Shown here piece after piece: positions 1 through 9,300 of a stretch of 33,492 bases of DNA. The stretch is taken from positions 23,163 to 56,654 of the forward strand of contig JAHLWZ010000048.1 in assembly GCA_020536535.1 (NCBI GenBank). The letters run 5' to 3'. The stretch is from Pelomyxa schiedti (lineage: Eukaryota > Evosea > Pelobiontida > Pelomyxidae). The notes beneath the pieces were generated by a model. It ran no database searches and was not told the origin of the DNA. It saw only the letters and a list, made by a program, of their open reading frames with translations. The stretch's first letter is position 1, and every line of letters starts with the position of its first letter. The position numbers and the translations under genes were made by a program.

Positions 1-2
1 GC

Positions 3-2306
3 GACTCCGTGGCCTGCCGGCGCCCCCCGCCCACGCCGCCCGCACCTAACCCTCCTCCTCCCCCCCGCACCTTCGTCATCCCACTGCCCCCCGGGGGTAT
101 CCCTCCATCGTCGCCATGCTGCTGCTGCGACGACGCCGACGACGAGGAGGAGTTCACGCGAGGGGAGCCTAAGCCAGCCCTTGTGAAGTGGCCGCGGCTG
201 GAGTGGCCAGGGTCCGCGAGGGCGGCTAACACGCCGTGGAACGTGGCTCAGAAGGAGCGCCGCTACAGGTTCGAGTTGATCCGCGACATCGTGGCCGCGG
301 CTGAAGCTCTTGGTGACCATGGTGGAAACGAAAATGCAACTGCAACTGCAAAAGGAAATGGAAATCGAAATCGAAATGTAGTAAGTGAAGGCGGAAGTGG
401 AAGTGGTGGTGACACGGAATCAAACACAAAAAAAAGGAGGGGGGTAAGGGTGGTGATGATACCGCTTGTGTTCCCCAACGCGGGGAGCATGCTGGAATAC
501 TTGGAGAAGAAAGTCCGCACTGAGGAATCGTGGAAATGCTTAACGGGAAGCTACTCCACCAACTGGTTCTGCCGCCTCAGGAGCACTGATGAATTCCTGC
601 CGGCAATTCCGGATGGGGAGGAGAGAAATGTGGTGCTGAGAGAGGTCATGTCCGGGTTCAAAATGGCCAGAGTATCTCGTGGGCCTCAGCCAGAAATGCT
701 GAGACCCAACACAACTGCTCTTCCTCCTCTGAACGTGTGTAACTTAAAATTCTGCGTAGTGATCCAATCTTTTCCTACAGGAAACCCAAATATGCTTTGT
801 GGAGAACCGCATCAAGTGGTCCCGGAAGAGGAAGTGCATAGCGTGGGCAAGGAGACTCATGGAATCAGGTTGCAGGGAGGTGCTACTCTCCACAGCATGT
901 AAGCATGCGTGGGCTGACTGGTATTCCAGGGAAACCCGCTCTGTGATATTTGGAAGTCCAGCTTGGAAGCTGATTCAGCGTACTATTTTTCCGAAGATTT
1001 TGTCAAAATCTCACCAAAATCAGGATCGTGCCATATTATTTCAAGATCCCTAGTATATTTCCTCAGTGGCACACACCCACGGGCAGGAAAAGGCAGCACC
1101 CTTTCAATCCTGGGCCGTGACGTCATTAATAATATTCTTAAGTTATACACTGGCTTTAGTTGTGACGATTATTGGCAGAAGGAGCCACCTCTTACTGAAT
1201 ACGAAATTTTCCTACTGCCTTCTTCACGTACATGGATTCCCCCTGCGACAGAAAAGTTTCATGTTGCTGCTTTTGGGAACTACGACGTGGATGGACACCA
1301 AGCTGATATCCCGCTTCTATCCCGTATGTGTTTCTTCACTCTTGCCGTGCTGACACAAAAAAAAGTAATTGCTGCTTATGCTCTCCTTTATGAACAAGGA
1401 CCTTTCATTTCGCTTGAAAAGTTTATTCAGGGAGCTGGTAGTCCTCAACAACCTGCTTCATCTAACTTATTGTTATCCAGAGGCCGGGAATGTTGGAAAT
1501 TTACAATGTTTTGCCTGTTTCAAAAGTGGTGCCTTTGCACACACTCCGCAGGAGAGATTTATGGCCCTAAGGCTCTGTGAAACGCTATTTGGAGTTATTG
1601 GAGAAGAAAAAGAGAATCAGGTACAGACTACATTTCCTTTTGAATTAATGCTGAATTACTCTCGACAGTTCCGCAAGTGCTTTACTGGAGATGGCCTTGT
1701 TATAATGGGAGACGGGACCCGCAAGTTCTCCAACACTAATTCTCACCTTATTCTCACTTTTACCAGGATGGTTTCCGAGGTTCAGAGAGGAGATTATGTC
1801 CGAACAGAATCTGGTGTTAAACCAGTATCCCTTATTGAGTGCCGGACAGTCAACAGTGTGATTCCAATGTGTGAAGTACTTGGGGTTTGGTTGACTCCCG
1901 GACATCCCGTTTTCATAGTATGGTTTGATATTTTCTCCCGGCCAACAAACCCACACAACAACCCAGAATGGGATGTGGTCTCACCCATTTGAGGTGACTG
2001 CCGTTCAGGAGCGGCATGTCACCGAACTGTTCAACTTTGAACTGGTTGGTGGTCCTCTATCACCAGACCACTCTGTGTGGATAAACGGCCTACTGGTTTG
2101 TGTGCCTGTGTAACTATCATCCGGTTGTTTCTAACAGACACTGCACACACCAGGTTTGCACACTTGGAAAGGATTGCGGTGACAGAATAACAAGAGGTTG
2201 GCCCAAGGCTGATGATCAGGCAGGCACAGGATACTGGCGAAAAGCTTCATCTAATTGGTCCAAGTACATTTCTCACACCAACTCACCCTCAGGAGAGAGC
2301 AACTGA
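3..2306 (+). CDS. Hint (Vint-type) domain protein, 5'-partial, eight visible exons
   Basis: The frame is open to the left edge, so the start lies upstream. The proposed exons are 3-734, 781-979, 1024-1323, 1366-1437, 1481-1724, 1767-1917, 1967-2095 and 2154-2306. All seven introns are GT-AG, 42-58 nt long, and the phases agree, giving about 659 visible residues. The N-terminal part is proline-rich and low in complexity. The middle (for example ILGRDVINNILKLYTGF) is not recognised. The C-terminal part has the Hint layout: an entry Cys at codon 1678-1680 in KCFTGDGLVIMGDGTRK, then VQRGDYVRT, LTPGHPVFI with its His at 1903-1905, HSVWINGLLVCTLG and a final stop. Hint/Vint domains are related to the Hedgehog autoprocessing and intein fold, and in protists they often end multidomain proteins. 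Whether this copy cleaves itself is unknown. A further exon around 2290-2500 (a VAGDWTPDSG frame) is possible, so the true 3' end is uncertain. Confidence 0.7.
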
Positions 2307-2558
2307 CCCATGATGCGGTCACAGCCCCGATTCCCAGATGTATGTGAATAGTTGGAACAAATCTGAGTTCTTTTGTTGATTATTTTATTCCGCCACAAGG
2401 GTTTGTTTGTCTGGTTGCTGGTGACTGGACTCCTGACAGCGGACTTGCTAACTGCAGTTCTAAAGCTAAAGTTGTGAGTTGTAAGTATGTGATCCCAATT
2501 CCTTGATTGCTGCCGTGAGCCTCACCACTGCACACATCTTACACGCAACGATCAAAGC

Positions 2559-3144
2559 TCAGATGTACAGGATATCTTTGGAGTGGTACTGCATGTAGAG
2601 CCGCAGGAAATAAACTGTTCAGTGGGTGAGAAATCAGTGGGGGAGTACGAACTGGGGCTGGGTAGCAGGAACAGTACCGGCAGGAAGCAGGGCGATCAGG
2701 CCCAGCACCATTAGCACTATGGTGAGCAGCAGCAGGTTGCCGTTGTCGGCGAGGAGCAGCAGCCCCCCGGTGAGAATCATCGCCCCGCTGAGCCCCAGCA
2801 TCGTCAGCGCGAGCACCAGCGCCCTGCGCCTGGCCCCCATCCCCCCGCAGCACCAGCACCGGCCCCACAGCCCCTTGGCCGGCCCCCCTGCCGCCGCCTC
2901 CTTGCGCCCCCGATGACGCCCCAGAGAAGAAGTCCTCCCCGTCGTCGCCCCCAGTGGCGGCTGATGCTGGGCCAGTGGGCGATGATGATGATGATGGCGG
3001 GGAGGAGGAGCGGACGCGGGGCTTGGGGGAGGTGGCGTGGGCGAGGGCCAGGGCCGCGTTCCTCTGCGTGGGCGACACCACCTCCTCGTCGTTGTTGTAG
3101 TCGTCGGTTATGAACGCCTCGCGTTCACTCTTGCTGTGTGCCAT
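2559..3144 (-). CDS. TMEM230/TMEM134-like two-helix membrane protein
   Basis: Three exons are read on the minus strand: 3144-2918, 2829-2678 and 2614-2559. The introns are 88 and 63 nt, GT-AG, with consistent phases (2 and 1), and the product is 144 residues. The N-terminal half is a polar, Ser/Pro-rich cytosolic segment beginning MAHSKSEREAFITDDYNNDE. Two hydrophobic helices follow (ALVLALTMLGLSGAMILTGG and LLLLTIVLMVLGLIALLPA), separated by a short ADNGN turn. The tail after the second intron reads VYFLRLYMQYHSKDILYI. It lines up with the family's G-x-Y-x-x-R-I-x-Y-x-A-Y...Y-x-x-D-D-I-P ending, and that match is what fixed the second intron. Animal relatives act in vesicle and endosome trafficking; that role here is inference. 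The gene is convergent with the Hint gene. Confidence 0.68.
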
Positions 3145-3172
3145 TTAGTTTCAGACAGAGAAAGAAAAAGAT

Positions 3173-3249
3173 CCGCTCGGTGGGGGAATCGAACCCCCTT
3201 CAGCCTTGTGGCAGTCGGCTATTCTAACCCATTGAACTAGACAGGCGGC
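3173..3249 (-). tRNA. tRNA-Gly(GCC)-like sequence, probably degenerate
   Basis: The reverse complement has a perfect T arm (GGGGG-TTCGATT-CCCCC), a D-arm-like stretch (TCTAGTTCAATGGGTTAGA) and an anticodon-loop-like CTGCCAC. The oligo-T tract just downstream resembles a Pol III terminator. However, the anticodon stem pairs only in part (GCCGA against AAGGC), and no clean seven-base-pair acceptor stem forms. The best acceptor pairing is CCGC with GCGG and is out of register. I read it as a decayed tRNA-Gly(GCC) or a tRNA-derived element rather than a safe functional gene. It lies between two protein genes. Confidence 0.45.
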
Positions 3250-3370
3250 CCAGTAGGGACGCATTTTCTTCAGAATGAGCTAAACGAAAAAAAAACTTGG
3301 AAAGCAGGAAAAAAAACTTTTCGTGGTGTGGGTGTCGAGTCAATCAACACCCATAATTGTACGGACAGGG

Positions 3371-4888
3371 ATGAGCAAGGCAGTGATATTAGTTGGCGGG
3401 TACGGGACAAGGTTGAGGCCGTTGACACTAACGACGCCGAAGCCCCTCGTCGAGTTTTGCAATGCTCCCACAATTCTCCATCAAATAAGGGCGTTGGCTG
3501 CAGTGCGTGGTTTTTTTACCTTCAATTTCCACCGTTGTGATTTCTTTTTTTTTTACTTGTCGTGTTATGTTGTATAACGAATAGAAAGAACGCATATTAT
3601 TTGCATTAAGTTACAATATATACTGCATACTGGTAGTTAACGTACTATTGAAACAGGTTGGTGTAGTGGAAGTTATTCTCGCTGTGAGCTACAAGCCGGA
3701 TCAAATGATGGAATACTTGGAACCACATCAAGGCAAACTTGGTGTTAAGATAAGGTCAGCGCTGCATTATTACCTATTCCACTTACTTCTGCCTCAGGTA
3801 TAGTCAGGAACTTGAACCACTTGGAACTGCCGGTCCACTTGCTTTGTGCAGGGAATCCTTGACTGCTACAAACGATCCCTTCTTTGGTTTGCGATCTTCT
3901 ATCTCCAAATTGTTAATATCCACATTCAGTGATGAATAGTGACATAACTTGCGAATTCCCACTCGCTGACATGCTTGCATTCCATAAGTATGGGCTATTG
4001 GTTTTATGTCTTACTCACGCCACACAGGAGGCACGGACATGAAGGCACTATTTTGGTAACTAAAGTGGAGGACCCTACAAAATATGGTGTAGTTGTCTTC
4101 GAGGAGACTGGTGGTTTGGTTTCTCGTTTTGTTGAGAAGCCAAAAACTTTTGTTGGTGATAAGATTAATGCCGGGGTTTACATACTACAACCTTCAATTC
4201 TTAACCGCATAAGGTAATTCCCTTTACCCCTCCCAACCCTAATCACGATGTAGGCCTGTGAAAACTTCAATTGAGAGGGAAGTGTTTCCTAATATGGCTT
4301 CTGAGGGCCAACTTCATGCCTTTGTTCTCCCTGGCTTCTGGATGGATGTTGGCCAGCCTAGAGACTACCTTCTCGGGACTCAGTTGTATCTTTCTCACAT
4401 TGCGCAGCACAGGCCACAGCTATTGCACTCAGCCGAAGTAGTTGCATCAAATACAACAAGCACTTCCGCTTCTTCAGCTGCTGCGACAACCACTCCCCGT
4501 TATACTATAATTCAGCCGGCATTGGTGGATCCCACAGCGAGGTTGGGGGACGGGTGCGTGATTGGCCCAAATGTCTGCATAGGACCCAACTGCGTTGTGG
4601 GCGAAGGTGCTAGACTCAATAACACTACTATGCTTGAGGGCTCCATTGTCAAGGCACATGCTTGGGTACACACTTCTATCATTGGCTGGAAATCAGTTGT
4701 AGGCAAATGGGTTCGTATGGAAAACTTGTCCGTACTTGGTAAGCTTTCCTCATTTCCACACGTTGTTAATTGCCGCTTCTCTAGGGAAAGAAGTAACAAT
4801 TGCCGATGAGCTCTACATCAATGGGGCTAAAGTGTTACCATTCAAGGATGTTACAGCCTCTGTTCCTCTTCCTGAAGTTCTGATGTAA
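3371..4888 (+). CDS. GMPPB: Mannose-1-phosphate guanylyltransferase, catalytic beta subunit
   Basis: Makes GDP-mannose from mannose-1-phosphate and GTP in the cytosol, feeding glycosylation and GPI-anchor synthesis. The seven exons are 3371-3502, 3657-3754, 3798-3886, 3930-3987, 4028-4213, 4254-4738 and 4785-4888. Intron lengths are 154, 43, 43, 40, 40 and 46 nt, and the product is 383 residues. The N-terminal nucleotidyltransferase signature is [16 protein letters not shown] with [11 protein letters not shown]. It is followed by [14 protein letters not shown], a VMNSDI metal-binding segment, [39 protein letters not shown] and [12 protein letters not shown]. The C-terminal part is the left-handed beta-helix of hexapeptide repeats ([16 protein letters not shown]) and ends VPLPEVLM. 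It is about 20 residues longer than most relatives because of a Ser/Thr/Ala-rich linker near 4440-4500. All key motifs are intact. Confidence 0.96.
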
Positions 4889-4987
4889 TGACACAAGCCA
4901 CAACAACATTCCATTTATTATTGTGATTGCCATACAAAACAAGAAAAAGAGGTTCTTTTTTTACATGAACACAAAAAATGACAGCTC

Positions 4988-6172
4988 TCACAAAAGGACG
5001 CATTTTCCAGAGGATGGTTTTTTCTCAGGTCCGCCAAGAGCCCGTATTTTCCTTACAACTTCAAAAAATGCTAGTTCTACATTGATTCGTTTCATAGCGG
5101 AAGCTGTATACAATTAGAAAATGAGGTGTGGTTTCAAAAAGAGAGGTTTCTTACTCTCGATATATTTGCATTGCCATTCTTGGGCCAGAGCTGTTGCATC
5201 TGCACTAGAGACTTGTCTTTCATTGTCCATGTCAGATTTATTGCCTTGTGTTAGCATTAGTTGTGGTTTGCAATTGCGTGAATTGCCGCACCTGCAAGGA
5301 CCATTGGTATAGGTTCACTCAAATCTTTATCTTTCATTTTGTACAATCGCTTCCTTAGAATTGGAATGTCCTCGAACGACTGCGCTGCATTTATGGCAAA
5401 CCTGTGTGGGTAAGTTAAAAGGAAACCAAAATTAGTGTTGTTTGAATTGCATACACCATCAAAAAGCCATGTCCTTCCATCATATACCGGTCCCGCATTG
5501 CTAAAAGTGGTTTTTTTCAATAAAGGAATCGTGAAGCAGAGTTACATACAGGAGTATCTAAATATACATTAAAGAGAAAAATTAAAAAAATTACACACTC
5601 GTCTTGGCCGGCTGTACAGGAACGGAGTTGTTGAATTAGTCATTGGAAATTGTAGAATAAAAGAACAATATTACCTGTATCCAGAATATCAAGCACAACG
5701 ATTGTTCCGTCAATTTCCACTTGAGTTCTTAAGGCGAGGTCAAAGCATAAAGAAAGTTTGATAACAGACCTGTAACTATCTTCAATAGTCGGGTCATATA
5801 TAGTGAGCTAGGTAATGACAAAAATGAAGTGAGAAACGCCATAATATCACGCAGTACATACACTGTTCATTATGTCAGGTAGGGAAATATAAAGGTGAGG
5901 TTTGTGTTTAATTTGAATAGGTAGGTTGTGGTGCTATGTAATACTAAGTTGCATTATCTGAGAAGAGGCAATACAGAAAACAACATACAATCGGTGAGAA
6001 ATGAGCTGAATTGTCAGAGCAGACTTGCCAACAGAGCCAGAGCCCATAACTACAAGTTTATACAGTTGTTCCTATGCGTTTTTCAATTCATGTTTTTAGC
6101 TTTTGAAAACATTAAAAAACAGAAAACCCACAATGTCAAACAACTAAAAACACCAAAACAAACCCTAGGCAT
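4988..6172 (-). CDS. Ras-family small GTPase with CaaX box CVLL
   Basis: A membrane-anchored GTP switch. The proposed minus-strand exons are 6172-6164, 6071 to about 5989, 5807-5770, 5727-5675, 5611-5599, 5557-5550, 5500-5455, 5401-5292, 5244-5155 and 5103-4988, giving about 188 residues (human HRAS has 189). Readable motifs are YKLVVMGSGSVGKSALTIQ (P-loop, Gly at the position-12 equivalent), YDPTIEDSY (switch I effector), LDILDTAGQDEYSSMRDRY (switch II, Gln61 equivalent kept), AGNKSD (G4) and IETSA (G5). The end is GPEKKPSSGKCVLL. A CaaX box ending in Leu normally directs geranylgeranylation, as in Rap/Rho-type proteins. Exons of 13 and 8 nt are needed to spell the switch II region. The junction between the P-loop exon and the switch I exon is one nucleotide out of phase with the best donor (gtatgt), so that border is unresolved. 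The first exon (MPR) is inferred. Confidence 0.88.
5550..5557 (-). other. 8-nt microexon of the Ras gene
   Basis: Reading the minus strand, the eight bases atactcct lie between an acceptor ending in tttag and a donor starting gtatgt. The flanking introns are 41 nt (5598-5558) and 49 nt (5549-5501). Joined to its neighbours, the exon completes the invariant Glu-Tyr-Ser of switch II (GQDEYSSMRDRY). Skipping it would shift the frame and destroy the GTPase. The adjacent upstream exon (5611-5599) is only 13 nt and encodes the Ala-Gly-Gln of DTAGQ. The evidence is family conservation plus GT-AG borders. Confidence 0.82.
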
Positions 6173-6369
6173 GTTTGATGCAGACTACAAAACTGAATGT
6201 TGTCGGCTGGAGGTGGTTGTGGGTTGTATCCCCAACGCAAACAAACGCCTTCTCTTCTTTGATTGATTATTGATCGCTGAGTGCTTGTTTCCGACGTTCC
6301 GTCCCGTGTCGGAATCAAAGGAATACCAGTTTCTATTTATGGGAAGGAATTCTTAGCGGTGCACGTCCA

Positions 6370-9300
6370 CTACGGGTGCTGTTGTTCCTGCGTGGTGGTT
6401 GCTGTTGTTATTGTTGATGTTGATTGCGATGGGAATTGGTCAGTAGGTAGTAGTTGTTGTAGTGGTGGTGATGGTGGTGTAGTAGTGGTGGGAACAGTGG
6501 GTGATGGTGTTGCTGCTTGTGGTTTTGGTGCTAGATAGGCACGGCGGATGACTAGCTTGGGCTCGGGGGCCCGGGCGTGTGGTGTTTGTGGTTGGCCGGG
6601 GTTGTTGTTGTGTTGTGTGTGGGCGCTGGTGGGTATCCATCGCTCCACGGCTAGTGCGGAACCAGAGGCCTTGCTTATGTCCAGAACGCAGAGCATTTCT
6701 AGTTGGTTTTTGGTGGGTCAGTAGTGTTGAGGTGAATGAGTTTACTACTAACCTCCGTCTCGGAAGCAAAGCGGCCGGTCGGTTACTTTGGTTTCTAGAG
6801 TGGGGAGAACCGGCCTCCTTGCTTGTTGTTGGCCTTTGCCTCCTTTGCCGGCTCCTGTTTGAGCGTTGCCCCTCTGGTTTTGCTTTTGCTGTTGGTTCTT
6901 TCCTTTATTTTTATTGGTGTTGCTGCTGCTGTTGTTTGCCGGTGTCTCTGCGGTTCCGCCAGTGGCCGGTGATTCTGTTGGGGGTGCACGGTTGTCTGTT
7001 GGGGTTTCCGTAACTGCGGGAGGAGTTTCGGGGGCAGTGGTTGTTGTTTTGGCGGCGGTATCTGGAGTAATCTGAGGTGCAGCAGTAATTTCAGTGGTTT
7101 CACTTTGTTGATGGACAATCTGTGACCACCTGGCAGCCGAAGCAGCACAGCGTGCAAGAAGCAAATTCTTGTCTTCTATATCGTACTTGGTTGCCAAAAG
7201 TGTACGTAATAGACCAAGAGTTGGAGTGGTGATGACAATTTCTTGGTTCGGGTGGAAAAGACCTTTTCTCCAAGTAAATTAAATGATCTAAACTACAGTG
7301 GGTTCAATACCTGATTTTGGGTCCCGACAGCAACAGTACAGTAAGATAGAGTCCGCTCCAAGGGAGATAATGGGGTCCACAGATTCGTTAACAAGCTAGT
7401 GGGGGATGTATTGATGAGATAATACGTATTCTGAGCAGACCTCACCTGAATGGTAAGCAGTGCGTCAGAATAACCCACTTGAAGTTGCTTTAGGCTTTGC
7501 GACATCTTTCTCAAAAGTTTGCTTCCTTGCCACAGTCGAAAAATTGGTTTGTTCTACAAGAGTCATTTTCACAGTAACTACCAGAAAGATACACACCCCA
7601 GAAGGATTGGGAGGAAGTAATGGAGGGATAGTAGTGTCAAGCAATTCTCCAACAGTAGTGGAAAGCGGTACTTGGGCTTCACCAAGAAGGTTAATGTATT
7701 TACTGTGGCCGCCATTCCTCGAATCAGTATTCTTACTGTTTCGAGATGATAAAATAAGCAGGGGTGAAAAGTGCCCCGAGTACATGGTTTCATAACTGAA
7801 GGGAGTTACTACAAGCTCTCATGGTTATAATTACCTAGAGTTCTGTGATTCCTCTGCAGGTAAGTAATCGAACAGTTGGAAGCAAACCAAAGCCTCCCCT
7901 TTGGTGAGAGGCTATTGGGAATATATTTTAGTAAAGTGTTGAAGCTGTTAATAGCTCAAAACCTTTCCTTTTTCGAGAAAGATGTAGCCTCCATCAATTA
8001 CTCCAGCTCTGTCTAACGGAACTGCTTCATCAACAACCAGATCTTCTCTTGGTTAGTCGTCGTGATAGGGAAAGTATCTCCAACCAGCAGGCATTTCAAA
8101 GATATCCGACTTCCGAAGCCTCACACTGCTGGCGTCAATTCCAATTTGTTGGGCTGCAAGTTCTTTACTGTAAGTGAATTAATTGGTTAATAGAGTAACA
8201 AGATGAAGGAGACAAAACAACCATTCAGCCAGCGTGGTAGTTTTTGGGATCAACAAATTTATGACAGTCTGAGAAGCAGGAGTCTCCCCAAGAGCAGGAA
8301 CATTCCACTTGACATTTACAGAATAAACTCCAGTGGCAGGTGTTCCAGGCTCGATTATGAGGCGCATACTGTCCTGCGAGGGGTTAAACACGTTTTAGAA
8401 GTTTTGTGATACTGAAATTCCGGCACTCGTGAGCTGTATGGCATCCTCTAAAGATTCCCCAGGTGCCCCTCCAACAAGGCATCTTGAGACTTTCGATTCA
8501 TTTCACTTTATTGGTTGTTTACCTTCGAAGAACTGTAGTTTCAACTGTATAATCCGCCAAGGGAACAGAATCAATCACTCTTTTTTTGAGGAAGGCAACA
8601 GCTGTGAGCTTTATTGAGAATAGTTTTGAACCAATAAACTGGAAAAATACTAGAATCTTTTGGTACCACAATGGACCTTGAGAGCGCAGGTTGTATTGGG
8701 GTACACCAGTCGGTTATATATATTGTCATATCTGTGTCATCGGGTATTTGTATCTAATAATTCATGAGTACAAGGCTTCGCATACTCTAGAAGTACTGGT
8801 GCATCTGTTGTTGACGACTTGGGGGCACTATCTTCTTCATTGTTAAGAACTGACTCAAGGAAAACTTCATTGGAATCAAATAATTTGCTTTCAAATATTG
8901 TTGCCTTTTCTTCAACAAGACGAACCCTTTTGCCTCTGTCAACCTTGGGAAAATTAAGAAGGGAGCGGGAGAGAACAAAAGAACTTTGGTAATAATCTGT
9001 TGGTGAGGGGGGATTCCAGTAAGTTGATGAAGTTTTTGTCTCAAATCCGTAAGTGTTGAATTGAGGGGAATTCCAATACGAGCGCGGGCAGCTCCTTCAT
9101 TTTTGCTGTGTTTCCAAGAAAGCTGGATTCTATTAATTAGTTTATTTTCGTTTAATACTATACCATGAGAAGAACGCTCGGCTGTTCTGGATTGTACAGC
9201 ATTCCACTGATCATTTTCCCGTTCCATACAATAACGCTGGAGGCGGGTCTAATTGGAGTTTTCTTGATGGGAAGAGTTTTGTCATCTGTGAGATATCAGT

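Noticed and set aside
3503-4784. Frame changes within GMPPB as frameshift mutations or a pseudogene
   Set aside because: Every frame change falls at a GT-AG intron of 40-154 nt, and splicing restores an intact, conserved protein.
6281-7075. Plus-strand Val/Gly/Cys-rich frames
   Set aside because: They are reverse readings of Thr/Pro/Gln/Asn-rich low-complexity codons in the USP tail.
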